Part shown: positions 1 through 9,389 of the stretch, in pieces | Position numbering within the stretch: the first letter of the stretch is position 1 | How the letters are laid out: each line of letters opens with the position of its first letter | Assembly (NCBI RefSeq): GCF_000688335.1 | Contig: NZ_JHZX01000001.1 | Coordinates: 1,860,001 to 1,924,000, forward strand | Length of the DNA stretch: 64,000 nt | DNA from: Sediminibacter sp. Hel_I_10 | Lineage (GTDB): Bacteria > Bacteroidota > Bacteroidia > Flavobacteriales > Flavobacteriaceae | Direction of reading: 5' to 3' | The notes under the pieces: model-generated | What the model was told of the DNA's origin: nothing | Database searches by the model: none | What the model saw: only the letters and a program-made list of their open reading frames with translations | Made by a program: the position numbers and the translations under genes

Positions 1-606
1 TATTATGCTCAAATGAAAAATCAAGGCGACCCACAAGGGGTTATCAATGCCATGACCCACTTAAATATTCTGCAACCAAATCAACAACGCTTGGACACCT
101 TAGCTTACATCTATGTTTCTGAAGGTAGAAATCTTGAAGCTTTAAATACCATAGGTATTGATCCTAGTCCTGAAGACTCTGACATCAATACAGAAGTCAA
201 AGCTCTTGCACTCAAAGCATTGAATCAACCAAAAAGCGCCTTAGTGTTTTACGAAGAATTATTTAATAGGGACCCTAATCCTTATTTAGCTTATGAAATT
301 GCTGATTTGATGACGCAAACTCAAAACTTACCTGGTGCCAAAGCAAAGGTTGCCTATGGTCTTGCTAATGTTAAAGAGGATATGAAGCGTGCTTTTTATG
401 AATCGCAAAGACCATATGAGGTTTCGCTTAAAGCGGCACTTACCTACATGAAGGCTTTAATTGTGTTCAATATGAATCAAACGGACAATTTAGATCAAGC
501 CATTGCCCTTTTGGATGAGGCATTGACTATTGACCCAACATTTAATATGGCCAAATTAAGCAAGGATGCTTTAGAAGCTAGAAAGAGCACTCCTGCTAAG
601 GAGTAA
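1..606 (+). CDS. TPR-repeat protein, 5' end outside window
   Basis: The reading frame is open from the first base, so the start lies upstream. The visible part is about 201 residues of helix-turn-helix TPR-like repeats with alternating small and aromatic positions, such as the repeat with ALVFYEELFNRDP. The last repeat, DQAIALLDEALTIDP, is a typical TPR with consensus spacing. TPR arrays act as protein-protein scaffolds; no enzymatic motif is visible. Partner and location cannot be judged because the N-terminus (signal peptide or not) is missing. It ends in TAA and is followed by a strong hairpin terminator shared with the convergent gene. Confidence 0.75.
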   Translation, partial: YYAQMKNQGDPQGVINAMTHLNILQPNQQRLDTLAYIYVSEGRNLEALNTIGIDPSPEDSDINTEVKALALKALNQPKSALVFYEELFNRDPNPYLAYEIADLMTQTQNLPGAKAKVAYGLANVKEDMKRAFYESQRPYEVSLKAALTYMKALIVFNMNQTDNLDQAIALLDEALTIDPTFNMAKLSKDALEARKSTPAKE

Positions 607-641
607 TTTTTTTAATAGTGTTTTTATTAGCATAGAAGCAA

Positions 642-669
642 AAAAGTCCGACATTTCTGCCGGACTTTT
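642..669. terminator. bidirectional hairpin terminator
   Basis: A perfect 9-bp inverted repeat (AAAAGTCCG / CGGACTTTT) with a 10-base loop. Runs of A on the left and T on the right make it work as an intrinsic terminator for both strands. It lies between the convergent TPR gene and the reverse-strand exported protein gene. Confidence 0.85.
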
Positions 670-685
670 AATTTTAGTGTTAAAT

Positions 686-1345
686 TTAATTGACCAAATC
701 GTCATAAGCTTTAACGAGGTTCCTTATATCATCAATTTTAAATTCTTTATTGTCTATTCTATCAACCAGAGTACTATTGTCTTTGAAATAAACCTTCGAA
801 GCCTTTCTAAAGCTACTTTCTTCTCCTATTATTTTAGCTCCACTAGTAAAAGCTCCCAGTTTAGCGATACAGTTTTCAGAAGGTCTCTTAACAAGCAAAA
901 AGATTTCTGCCCATGTTCCGGAATTATCAATAGTTGTTGAAACAACTTTACCTTTTTTTACGATATAGGACTGTGCTCCGAAATAAAGAATAATATTTTT
1001 ACTGTAATAAGTCGCCAGCATCCATATTTTATTTCGGCTACTACAATCAATTTCTTTGTTATAAAAATTCTTTGTTACGTTAATGACAGTTCCACGCTCA
1101 AATAAGTATTCTTCATTCTCAACTGTTACTATAATCCTATAAATATTGTCACTATCAATTTTCTGAGATTTTCCTTTCTCAGTGTCTCTATAAGGGATAT
1201 TCTTCTTGAAAAGTTTATTTGAAGGTAACGGGGCAAATCCAGACTTCTCGCTTCCATCTACCATAAACAATTTAACAGGATAGAAATCGTTAGCCTTTAC
1301 TTTGAAGCTAGATAACAAGACTAAAATTATAAGTATTATTCTCAA
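686..1345 (-). CDS. unknown exported protein
   Basis: A 219-residue protein that I do not recognise. The N-terminus MRIILIILVLLSSFKVKAND is a signal peptide with a hydrophobic core and a likely cleavage after KANA-type residues (VKAN). The rest is rich in beta-prone and charged residues and contains no further membrane segment. One Cys sits in DCSSRNKIW and another near SENCIAKLG. It starts 21 bases after the stop of tatA, so the two are probably one transcript with tatA first. Function unknown; a periplasmic or outer-membrane-associated role is inferred only from the signal peptide. Confidence 0.65.
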   Translation of the reverse strand: MRIILIILVLLSSFKVKANDFYPVKLFMVDGSEKSGFAPLPSNKLFKKNIPYRDTEKGKSQKIDSDNIYRIIVTVENEEYLFERGTVINVTKNFYNKEIDCSSRNKIWMLATYYSKNIILYFGAQSYIVKKGKVVSTTIDNSGTWAEIFLLVKRPSENCIAKLGAFTSGAKIIGEESSFRKASKVYFKDNSTLVDRIDNKEFKIDDIRNLVKAYDDLVN

Positions 1346-1366
1346 TTGAGATATTTGTAATTAAAT

Positions 1367-1564
1367 CTATTTAGTATTGCTTTTTTCTGTCGTAGAGGTG
1401 TTCTCATCCTCTTCTTTGCTAGCATCTTTAAATTCTTTAATCCCGCTTCCTAGGCCTCTCATTAGTTCAGGAATTTTTTTCCCACCAAACAATAACAAGA
1501 CCACAACGACAATTAAAATAATTTGCCATGCACCAAATGCTAAAAATATACCTAAAGTCATCAT
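1367..1564 (-). CDS. tatA: Sec-independent translocase subunit TatA/E
   Basis: A 65-residue protein with one N-terminal membrane helix (about residues 7-25) followed at once by FGGKKIPEL and an amphipathic helix ([12 protein letters not shown]), then a short acidic and polar tail. This is the standard TatA/TatE layout, in which the amphipathic helix follows a FG hinge. TatA forms the pore-like assembly that carries folded twin-arginine substrates across the inner membrane together with TatC, which is not in this window. Two Met codons open the gene (1564 and 1561); either could be used. Confidence 0.93.
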   Translation of the reverse strand: MMTLGIFLAFGAWQIILIVVVVLLLFGGKKIPELMRGLGSGIKEFKDASKEEDENTSTTEKSNTK

Positions 1565-1771
1565 AACAATTCCATTTTAGACAGCAAATTTAATAATTAA
1601 AGGTGATAAAATACGTTTAACTCATTTAAATGTGATTAAGTAAATCTTTTAAAAGATTTCTTTTTTTATTTATAATAGCTATTTGATCAACGTCATTTAC
1701 CAATCCATCGATTTCAAACTTAACTAAGCATCACAAGAACTTGCATTTATTTTAATTAATTTTGCATTACA

Positions 1772-2638
1772 ATGGCCAAGACGAAAAAAGAAAAGAAATT
1801 TAAAAAGAAACTGCTTCATAAATACCGTTTGGTGGTATTAAATGAAGATACTTTTGAAGAGCGCTTTGCAATAAAACTTACGCGTTTAAATGTCTTTGTA
1901 ATTATGTCTTTGGGATCTATACTTCTCATTGCAGGGACGATCTTTTTGATTGCCTTCACTTCATTAAGAGAGTATATTCCTGGCTACTCATCAACCGCTC
2001 TAAAAAAACAGGCCACCTTATTAAATTATCAGACAGATTCTCTTCAGAATGTAATTGATCTAAATGCTCAATATTATTCTTCAATCAAAAAAGTATTGAC
2101 TGGAGATGTAAAGACCATAGATTTTAATAGAGACTCTATTATAGATGCCGCAAAAATTGATGCCAGTCAAATCAGCCTAATTCCAACAAAAGAAGATTCT
2201 ATACTAAGAGACTTAGTAGACAAAGAAGACAAGTATAATGTTTTTCAATCTGCAACTACAGCTACCAATTTTGTTCTTTTCCCTCCTGTAAATGGTCAAA
2301 TTTCAGCGGGTTACAATATTGAAGACAAGCACTATGCTGTAGATGTTGTGGTTAAAAAAGATACTCCAGTGAAAGCTACTGCAGATGGTACGGTTATTTT
2401 TGCAGAGTGGACTGCCCAAACCGGTTATGTCATCATTATTGAGCATAATTTTGAACTCATCTCTGTTTATAAACACAACGCTTCTATCACAAAAGAGCAA
2501 GGTGACTTAGTCAAATCGGGAGAAGTTATTGCTATGGCTGGTAACTCAGGCGAACTGACCACGGGTCCGCATTTACATTTTGAACTATGGAACAGGGGCT
2601 ATCCCGTTAATCCTGCTAATTTTATAGACTTTAATTAA
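1772..2638 (+). CDS. membrane-anchored M23 (LytM) metallopeptidase
   Basis: A 288-residue protein with a basic cytoplasmic N-terminus, one membrane helix at about residues 43-63, a short linker, and a C-terminal LytM/M23 domain from about residue 170. The zinc ligands look intact: H187-x3-D191 (HYAVD), a histidine in VYKHN near 235, and H267-x-H269 (GPHLHFELW). It is therefore expected to cut peptidoglycan cross-bridges from the periplasmic side of the inner membrane. A -7-like TAATTTTG lies at 1757-1764, without a clear -33. Its stop overlaps the next start (TAATG), so translation is coupled to the GH3-like gene. Confidence 0.9.
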   Translation: MAKTKKEKKFKKKLLHKYRLVVLNEDTFEERFAIKLTRLNVFVIMSLGSILLIAGTIFLIAFTSLREYIPGYSSTALKKQATLLNYQTDSLQNVIDLNAQYYSSIKKVLTGDVKTIDFNRDSIIDAAKIDASQISLIPTKEDSILRDLVDKEDKYNVFQSATTATNFVLFPPVNGQISAGYNIEDKHYAVDVVVKKDTPVKATADGTVIFAEWTAQTGYVIIIEHNFELISVYKHNASITKEQGDLVKSGEVIAMAGNSGELTTGPHLHFELWNRGYPVNPANFIDFN

Positions 2639-4140
2639 TGCTATCCCTTAAACCACAACTCGCCAAACTCTTTGCTAAGAGCATTCGTAGGTCGATACAC
2701 AAATGGTCTTCCAAGCCTGTTGAAACGCAGCACTATGTTTTTGAAAACTTGATAAAAGATGCTTCGGAAACGGTTTTTGGGAAAGATCATCACTTTTCTG
2801 AAATAAAAACATATTCAGACTTCAAACAAAATGTCCCTATTAGAGACTATGAAGACCTAAAACCTTATGTTGATCGTGTGGTTGCAGGAGAGCAAGATAT
2901 TCTTTGGAAAGGAAAACCATTGTACTTTGCCAAAACATCGGGAACCACCTCTGGTGCAAAGTACATCCCACTTACCAAAGAAAGCATGCCGACCCATGTG
3001 GAAGCGGCACGAAATGCAATACTCATGTATATTGCTGAAACTGGAAACAGTCGTTTTGTTGATGGTAAAATGATTTTTTTACAAGGCAGTCCTGTACTCA
3101 CAGAAAAAAACGGAGTCCAATTAGGCCGTTTATCAGGAATTGTGGCGCATTATGTCCCCAAATACCTTCAAAAAAACAGAATGCCCTCTTGGGAAACCAA
3201 CTGCATAGAAGACTGGGAAACCAAGGTAAGTGCCATTGTAGATGAAACGCTCCCAGAGGACATGAGCGTCATCTCAGGAATTCCTTCATGGGTTCAAATG
3301 TATTTTGAGAAAATTCAGGAAAAAACAGGACAAAAAGTTGGAGACGTTTTTAAAAATTTCAGCCTTTTTATTTTTGGAGGCGTTAACTATGAGCCCTATC
3401 GTTCAAAATTTGAAAATCTTATCGGGAGAAAAGTAGATAGTATTGAACTCTATCCTGCAAGTGAAGGCTTTTTTGCTTTTCAAGATCTTCAAAAAGAAAA
3501 AGGTATGCTCCTACAGCTTAATTCTGGTATTTTTTATGAGTTTGTTAGAGCAGAACATTTTTTCGATGAAAGCCCAGAGCGCATTACTATAGAACAAGTA
3601 GAACTTGACGTTAATTACGTGATGATCATTTCTACCAATGCTGGTCTTTGGGCTTATAATATTGGAGATACCATTCAATTTACATCTTTAAAACCGTATC
3701 GTATAATTGTCTCTGGGCGTATCAAACACTTTATCTCTGCCTTTGGCGAACATGTTATCGGCAAGGAAGTAGAACATGCGCTTAAGGAGTCTACAGCATC
3801 TACAACCATACAAGTTTCAGAATTTACTGTAGCACCTCAAATCAATCCCGAATCAGGCTTACCCTATCACGAATGGTTTATTGAATTCGAAAAACCACCC
3901 GGGGATATTTCAGAATTAGCAAAAAAAATAGATCAGGCCTTGCAAAAACAGAACAGCTACTATTTTGATCTTATAGAAGGTAAGGTGTTACAACCCTTAA
4001 AAATTACGACCATCAAGAAAAACGGTTTTCAAGATTACATGAAATCTGTTGGCAAATTAGGGGGTCAAAACAAACTTCCAAGATTGTCTAATGACCGCAA
4101 AATAGCGGACGCCCTATACGATTTGAAATTAGTTAAATAG
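2638..4140 (+). CDS. GH3-family acyl-adenylating protein (GH3 auxin-responsive promoter family)
   Basis: A 500-residue member of the GH3 branch of the ANL adenylating superfamily. Visible motifs are the phosphate-binding loop TSGTTSGAKYIPLT (about 100-113), the second nucleotide motif YPASEGFFAF, and the third motif NAGLWAYNIGDTI. Plant GH3 enzymes join amino acids to acyl acids through an acyl-AMP; the substrate of bacterial members is generally not known and cannot be read from the sequence. The first base of its ATG is the last base of the upstream stop, so it is coupled to the M23 gene. Cytoplasmic; no signal peptide or membrane segment. Confidence 0.88.
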   Translation: MLSLKPQLAKLFAKSIRRSIHKWSSKPVETQHYVFENLIKDASETVFGKDHHFSEIKTYSDFKQNVPIRDYEDLKPYVDRVVAGEQDILWKGKPLYFAKTSGTTSGAKYIPLTKESMPTHVEAARNAILMYIAETGNSRFVDGKMIFLQGSPVLTEKNGVQLGRLSGIVAHYVPKYLQKNRMPSWETNCIEDWETKVSAIVDETLPEDMSVISGIPSWVQMYFEKIQEKTGQKVGDVFKNFSLFIFGGVNYEPYRSKFENLIGRKVDSIELYPASEGFFAFQDLQKEKGMLLQLNSGIFYEFVRAEHFFDESPERITIEQVELDVNYVMIISTNAGLWAYNIGDTIQFTSLKPYRIIVSGRIKHFISAFGEHVIGKEVEHALKESTASTTIQVSEFTVAPQINPESGLPYHEWFIEFEKPPGDISELAKKIDQALQKQNSYYFDLIEGKVLQPLKITTIKKNGFQDYMKSVGKLGGQNKLPRLSNDRKIADALYDLKLVK

Positions 4141-4151
4141 TACTATATTTG
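4122..4151 (+). promoter_or_regulatory. Bacteroidota-type promoter for the DUF6909-like gene
   Basis: TTTG (4122-4125), 18 bases, then TATATTTG (4144-4151). This is a full match to the -33 TTTG / -7 TAnnTTTG promoter of Bacteroidota. It overlaps the stop region of the GH3-like gene and puts a transcript start a few bases before the ATG at 4169. Confidence 0.65.
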
Positions 4152-4168
4152 CCCGTAAACCTAGGTTA

Positions 4169-5857
4169 ATGAGTAAAAGAAAACATCACGAAAGAACCAG
4201 AGCCCAAGAGAGCTCAAGTGCTATCGAGAGAATGTATATTACCATGCGTCATTTGTTTAACCGTGGGTTTTACAAACCTATGGGTGTTTCTGGTGAAACA
4301 TTGAGAGAATCTTTACTGTTATTAAGACCTGAGATTTATGGATCTGTTTCAGATGAAAAAGCAGAACTAGAAGGTTTGCTATATGTAATAGATAGACTTC
4401 CAGATGGCATAGAACAATGTAGCTTTATTAATCTTACTAGTGATGAAGGCTACGCAAATTCACATTTCAAAGCTATTATTCCTCCTAAGCGAAGAAGAAA
4501 TTGTTACCGTATAGACGAAGAACAGATGAATATTGAGGTCACAAGAGGACGCTCTGAAATTTACGATATCCTTACCCATTTGACGTTTTTGTTTATTGAA
4601 TCCCACAAGATCAGTAAGCGCATTATAATAGATGAGCAAGGATCAACTACAAGAGACTGGATCAAATTAGAAAAAGCGGTACTTTCTGCGCAAAAATTAT
4701 CACAAAAAGAGCGAGAAGTTGCCATAACCCATACCGCCAATATTCTTGGCCGAACGTTTGAAGAACTTACAAATGCCCATCAAAAATTTACGACTAAGGC
4801 CAAACCTGACCGTTTGTTGCATATTATTTATTGGTTAGGGAAATTAGCTATTGAAGAGGTCATCAACAATAACAAAAGAACAGTCACATTTAGCCCTGTA
4901 TTACGTGAACGTTTGGGACATCATCTACATGGTGAAATTTGGGCAGATCATATTAAGGATACGTTATTAAAGCATAATCTGTTAAAACGTCCCCTACATA
5001 TCATTAGCGCTAACATGCATAGCGTGATGAACTCCATATTTGCGCCAATAGCGTTAAAGACAGAAATAGGAAAGAAAAACATCTTCGAGATTTATGAACG
5101 CTTAAGCCAAAGCCAAAGTGATGATTTACGCAATAAAGTTACTAAAATGGCGTTGCAACAAGGCATGATTTACATCAAGGACACTTCGGGCACTAATATT
5201 GACGTTCAAATATTTGACTCTGAAAAAATCGATTTCTCCAAACTAGATTTAGATATAAACAGTTCTATAGAAGATTCAGAAAAACCAGTTCTATTTGTTA
5301 TGGACTATGCCTTTGGAGAGCAAGCCTATGAGACCATGGATGAGCTTTTGAAACCATTTAAAGTAAATGGCGAACAGGTGCATCTTAATGTAGATTCGAT
5401 ATCTATTATGGGTAAGGCTGGAATTTTAGAAGGTGGTAAGGGAGATATCATGATACCTTCAGCACATATTTTTGAAGGTACTGCTGATAACTATCCTTTT
5501 CAGAATGAATTATCCAAAAGCAGCTTAGACAATCAAGGTGTGGCCGTTTGTGAAGGCACAATGATTACCGTTTTGGGGACTTCTCTACAAAACAAGGAAA
5601 TATTAAAATTCTTTTACAATTCTACTTGGAACGTTATAGGTCTAGAAATGGAAGGTGCACATTACCAAAAAGCCATTCAAGCTGCCGCTCGTGTAAGAGG
5701 CAGTATTAACTCTGATGTTAAAGTAAGGTATGCCTATTATGCTAGTGATAACCCCTTAGAAACGGGAAGCACATTGGCCTCAGGAGGCCTAGGAACTTCA
5801 GGGGTAAAACCAACCTATCTCATAACAAGAACAATCTTACAGCAGATATTTAACTAA
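4169..5857 (+). CDS. DUF6909-like protein with nucleoside-phosphorylase-like C-terminus
   Basis: A 562-residue cytoplasmic protein. From memory it matches the flavobacterial family DUF6909; no function is known to me. The first ~330 residues are helical and charged and carry no motif that I recognise. The C-terminal ~200 residues resemble the nucleoside phosphorylase / AMP nucleosidase fold: a glycine-rich strand-loop (IMGKAGILEGGKGDIMIPSA), a second loop (CEGTMITVLGTS), and GLEMEGAHYQKAI, which looks like the ME-containing ribose-binding motif of that superfamily. This resemblance is my inference from motif order. It has its own good promoter and is followed 12 bases later by the polysaccharide locus. 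Confidence 0.72.
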   Translation: MSKRKHHERTRAQESSSAIERMYITMRHLFNRGFYKPMGVSGETLRESLLLLRPEIYGSVSDEKAELEGLLYVIDRLPDGIEQCSFINLTSDEGYANSHFKAIIPPKRRRNCYRIDEEQMNIEVTRGRSEIYDILTHLTFLFIESHKISKRIIIDEQGSTTRDWIKLEKAVLSAQKLSQKEREVAITHTANILGRTFEELTNAHQKFTTKAKPDRLLHIIYWLGKLAIEEVINNNKRTVTFSPVLRERLGHHLHGEIWADHIKDTLLKHNLLKRPLHIISANMHSVMNSIFAPIALKTEIGKKNIFEIYERLSQSQSDDLRNKVTKMALQQGMIYIKDTSGTNIDVQIFDSEKIDFSKLDLDINSSIEDSEKPVLFVMDYAFGEQAYETMDELLKPFKVNGEQVHLNVDSISIMGKAGILEGGKGDIMIPSAHIFEGTADNYPFQNELSKSSLDNQGVAVCEGTMITVLGTSLQNKEILKFFYNSTWNVIGLEMEGAHYQKAIQAAARVRGSINSDVKVRYAYYASDNPLETGSTLASGGLGTSGVKPTYLITRTILQQIFN

Positions 5858-5869
5858 CACCCAATACTC

Positions 5870-6922
5870 ATGAGTGACAAACAAACTCAGAATTCTAATT
5901 CTGAAGAAGTTGATTTAGGACAATTGTTCAATGCCATTGGGAGAATTTTTGAAAAATTCTTCAAGTTTATTGGTTCAATTTTCAAAGCTGTTTTTTCGAT
6001 TTTCCTTTTAGCCCTCAAGGCCATAATTGTTAATTTCAAGATCATTGCCATCGTTATAATTGCGGCTTTTATTGCTGGAGTTGTTTATGAAAGAACTCAA
6101 GAACCAGTATATTTTGGAAGGATGCTAGTTGAGCCTTACTTTGAATCTAAATATCAACTCGCAAGTAACATAGACTATTACAACTCGCTAATAAATAATG
6201 GTAATATTGAAGAATTGGCCTCACTCTTTGATATTCAGAAAGACGATGCTACACAGCTAGTTAATTTTAGTCTAGATGCTGGACCAGAAACCGAAAATGA
6301 CTTACTTAAGGAATATGATTCTTATCTCAATACAATAGATAGTACAAGAGCAAAGAACACCACTTTCAAAGACTATAAAGAGAACAGGGATTTGTTTTCA
6401 AGTTCAATATTCTCAATTGAGGTGAAATCTTTCAAAAGGGATATATTCAGAGATTTAAATGAAGGATTTGAAAACTCTTTTGAAAATGATTATTCCAAAA
6501 CTTTAAGAACTAGAAGAGATTCTACTATTGCTCTTAAGAAGCGAATCTTTAGGAGAAACTTAAAACAGCTAGATTCCATGAAACTAGTATATTTAAGTAT
6601 TAAAGAAGAAGAAAGTAAGAGTGGCTCAGGAAGACTTAGCATTCAGGGTATGATGCCTGTTTCTCAAGAAAAAGCAGATACAAAAGAATATGAGCTCTTG
6701 CAAAACGAATTGCGCCTTAGGGATTCTCTTCGAGTGCTAGATCAACAAATTATTGAGGAAAATGTTTATTATGACGTTATTTCTAGATTTCCAGAACTTG
6801 GATCTCGAGACAACTCGATTTTTAGAAAATACAAATTAATTTTTCCAATAGTTGCATTCGTTCTACTAAGCCTATTGTTTCTGGGCATAAAAACTATAAA
6901 ATTCATAAAATCCTATGAGTGA
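5870..6922 (+). CDS. Wzz-like chain-length / polysaccharide co-polymerase protein
   Basis: A 350-residue protein with the Wzz layout: a short cytoplasmic N-terminus with an amphipathic hydrophobic stretch (about 20-45), a membrane helix at about 50-70, a ~250-residue charged and helical periplasmic part, and a second membrane helix at about 322-342 before a short basic tail. It lacks a tyrosine-kinase domain. Sequence motifs of the family are weak, so the call rests on topology and on its place as first gene of the locus. It overlaps rmlB by 8 bases. Expected role: setting polymer chain length together with a Wzy polymerase in the inner membrane. Confidence 0.65.
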   Translation: MSDKQTQNSNSEEVDLGQLFNAIGRIFEKFFKFIGSIFKAVFSIFLLALKAIIVNFKIIAIVIIAAFIAGVVYERTQEPVYFGRMLVEPYFESKYQLASNIDYYNSLINNGNIEELASLFDIQKDDATQLVNFSLDAGPETENDLLKEYDSYLNTIDSTRAKNTTFKDYKENRDLFSSSIFSIEVKSFKRDIFRDLNEGFENSFENDYSKTLRTRRDSTIALKKRIFRRNLKQLDSMKLVYLSIKEEESKSGSGRLSIQGMMPVSQEKADTKEYELLQNELRLRDSLRVLDQQIIEENVYYDVISRFPELGSRDNSIFRKYKLIFPIVAFVLLSLLFLGIKTIKFIKSYE

Positions 6923-7967
6923 AAAATCAATTCTAATCACTGGAGGAGCCGGGTTTATAGGCTCACACGTGATAAAACTGTTTGTAGAAAAATATCCAAA
7001 TTATAAAATCTATAACCTAGATGCCCTAACTTATGCTGGGAATTTAGAAAACCTCAAATCTATAGAGCATAAGTCAAATTATCATTTCATCAAAGGCGAT
7101 ATTAATGACGAATCTTTTATAGACTCTATTTTCCAAAAGCATAAATTTGATGCGGTCATTCATTTGGCGGCAGAATCGCACGTAGATCGATCCATAACCG
7201 ACCCCTTGGCATTTGTAAAAACTAATGTGATTGGCACAATGAATCTATTAAATGCATTTAAAACACTCTGGAAAGACAATTTTAAAGATAAGTTATTTTA
7301 TCACATTAGTACAGACGAGGTATATGGGACATTAGGTAAAACCGGATTATTTAAAGAAGATACACCATACGATCCAAATTCTCCATATTCTGCATCAAAA
7401 GCCAGCTCAGATCATTTTGTGAGAGCTTATGGCGAAACTTATGGTCTTCCATACATTATTACAAATTGCTCTAACAACTATGGCCCAAATCAGTTCCCTG
7501 AGAAATTGATTCCTTTATTCATTAACAATATTATTCAGAATAAAGCCTTACCTGTTTATGGCGATGGTAACTACACAAGAGATTGGCTATATGTTATAGA
7601 TCATGCCATAGCAATAGATCTTGTTTTTCATGAAGGTCTTAATCATGAAACGTATAATATTGGTGGCTTTAACGAATGGAAAAATATTGAGTTAGTTGAA
7701 TTACTTTGCAACTTAATGGATGAAAAACTGAACAGAACTAAAGGTTCATCCAAGCGCCTTATTACCTTTGTTAAAGATCGACCCGGTCATGACCTTCGAT
7801 ATGCTATTGACGCTTCTAAAATTGAGAAAAATTTGAGTTGGCGACCTTCAGTTACTTTTGAAGAAGGATTAAGTAGCACTATAGACTGGTATCTATCTAA
7901 CGAAGAATGGCTTAAAAACGTTACTAGTGGTAATTATCAAAACTATTACCAGAAACAATATAGTTAA
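6915..7967 (+). CDS. rfbB: dTDP-glucose 4,6-dehydratase
   Basis: A 350-residue extended SDR enzyme (RmlB). It has the NAD-binding GGAGFIG loop at residues 10-16, the catalytic STDEVYG (T133-D134-E135) and the Y158-x3-K162 pair (YSASK). It removes water from dTDP-glucose to give dTDP-4-keto-6-deoxyglucose, the second step towards dTDP-L-rhamnose. It is the first of four adjacent rml genes in order B-A-C-D, and overlaps the Wzz-like gene by 8 bases. The length is normal for the family. Confidence 0.97.
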   Translation: MSEKSILITGGAGFIGSHVIKLFVEKYPNYKIYNLDALTYAGNLENLKSIEHKSNYHFIKGDINDESFIDSIFQKHKFDAVIHLAAESHVDRSITDPLAFVKTNVIGTMNLLNAFKTLWKDNFKDKLFYHISTDEVYGTLGKTGLFKEDTPYDPNSPYSASKASSDHFVRAYGETYGLPYIITNCSNNYGPNQFPEKLIPLFINNIIQNKALPVYGDGNYTRDWLYVIDHAIAIDLVFHEGLNHETYNIGGFNEWKNIELVELLCNLMDEKLNRTKGSSKRLITFVKDRPGHDLRYAIDASKIEKNLSWRPSVTFEEGLSSTIDWYLSNEEWLKNVTSGNYQNYYQKQYS

Positions 7968-7971
7968 AGAT

Positions 7972-8838
7972 ATGAAAGGAATTATACTTGCCGGGGGTTC
8001 TGGCACGCGCTTACACCCTCTTACGCTATCTATTAGCAAACAACTCATGCCTGTTTATGATAAACCGATGATTTATTATCCGTTATCAACTTTAATGTAT
8101 TCTGGTATTAAAGAAATTTTAATCATTTCAACCCCCAAAGATCTCCCTCTATTTCAAGATTTATTAGGAGATGGTCAAAAATATGGCTGCCGTTTTGAAT
8201 ATGAAATTCAAGAAGAGCCAAATGGTTTAGCAGAGGCATTTATTATAGGTGAAAAATTTATAGGAAATGATAAAGTCGCCTTGATATTAGGAGATAATAT
8301 TTTCTATGGTTCTGGGTTATCAAATTTGCTTCAAGCCAATAATAATCCTGAAGGCGGCATTATTTACGCCTATCGTGTTCACGATCCAGAGCGCTATGGG
8401 GTTGCAGAGTTTGATGATGATGGACAAGTCATCTCAATTGAAGAAAAACCAGAAAAGCCTAAATCTAATTTTGCTATCCCAGGTATCTATTTTTACGATA
8501 ACTCTGTAGTAAACATTGCAAAGAACATTAAACCTAGCCATAGAGGAGAGCTTGAAATCACAGATGTGAACAAGGCCTATCTATCACAAGGTAAATTAAA
8601 CGTTAGTATTCTTGATCGAGGAACTGCTTGGTTAGACACAGGAACCTTTCAATCTTTAATGCAGGCCTCACAATTTGTCGAAGTCATAGAGGAGCGCCAA
8701 GGCTTGAAAATAGGATCTATTGAAGCCGCAGCCTATGAAATGGGCTATATTACCGAAAATCAATTTAAAGATCTGGCGAAACCATTATTGAAAAGCGGTT
8801 ATGGAAAAAACTTATTGGGGTTAATTAAAAACAAATAA
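7972..8838 (+). CDS. rfbA: glucose-1-phosphate thymidylyltransferase
   Basis: A 288-residue RmlA. The start was set at ATG 7972, because the nucleotidyltransferase signature ([15 protein letters not shown]) begins right after it; an upstream GTG at 7927 would add residues outside the family and overlap rmlB. It makes dTDP-glucose from dTTP and glucose-1-phosphate. Other family motifs are LGDNIFYG and the C-terminal WLDTGT. Its stop and the rmlC start share a base (TAATG), which points to coupled translation. Confidence 0.97.
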   Translation: MKGIILAGGSGTRLHPLTLSISKQLMPVYDKPMIYYPLSTLMYSGIKEILIISTPKDLPLFQDLLGDGQKYGCRFEYEIQEEPNGLAEAFIIGEKFIGNDKVALILGDNIFYGSGLSNLLQANNNPEGGIIYAYRVHDPERYGVAEFDDDGQVISIEEKPEKPKSNFAIPGIYFYDNSVVNIAKNIKPSHRGELEITDVNKAYLSQGKLNVSILDRGTAWLDTGTFQSLMQASQFVEVIEERQGLKIGSIEAAAYEMGYITENQFKDLAKPLLKSGYGKNLLGLIKNK

Positions 8839-9389
8839 TGCAAATAAAAGAGACACATTTAAAAGGGTGCTTTATTATTGAACCTATTGTTTTTAAAGAT
8901 GAACGAGGGTACTTTTTTGAAAGTTTCAATCAAGCAAAATTCAAAGAACTTACTGGTGAAAACATCCATTTTGTTCAGGATAACGAATCCATGTCTTCTA
9001 GAGGAGTCTTAAGAGGCTTGCACTTACAGACTAGAAGACACCAACAGGCCAAACTTGTAAGGGTAATTAAAGGAGCTGTTTTAGATGTCTGTGTCGACTT
9101 GAGAAAAAACTCCATTTCTTTTGGCAAGCATTTTTCTGTAAAGCTTTCAGAAGAAAACAAAAAGCAATTGTTTGTTCCCAGAGGTTTTGCACATGGATTT
9201 GTGGTTCTAGAAGACGATACCATTTTTAGCTATAAATGCGACAATTATTATAACAAAGCATCTGAGTCGGGCATCATTTATAACGATACAATCCTGAATA
9301 TCGATTGGCAAATTCCTGAAAACCAGCTTATACTTTCCGAAAGAGACACAAAACTACCAACGTTTAAAAATTTCAATTTTGAAAACTAA
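8838..9389 (+). CDS. rfbC: dTDP-4-dehydrorhamnose 3,5-epimerase
   Basis: A 183-residue cupin-fold RmlC. It has the typical RGYFFESF near residues 23-30, the catalytic His in LRGLHLQ (H62), and FVPRGFAHGF at about 112-121. It epimerises dTDP-4-keto-6-deoxyglucose at C3 and C5. It overlaps both rmlA (1 base) and rmlD (11 bases). Confidence 0.97.
   Translation: MQIKETHLKGCFIIEPIVFKDERGYFFESFNQAKFKELTGENIHFVQDNESMSSRGVLRGLHLQTRRHQQAKLVRVIKGAVLDVCVDLRKNSISFGKHFSVKLSEENKKQLFVPRGFAHGFVVLEDDTIFSYKCDNYYNKASESGIIYNDTILNIDWQIPENQLILSERDTKLPTFKNFNFEN

Noticed and set aside
677-940. Forward 87-codon frame opposite the exported protein gene
   Set aside because: Antisense to a gene with a clear signal peptide and begins inside the terminator region.
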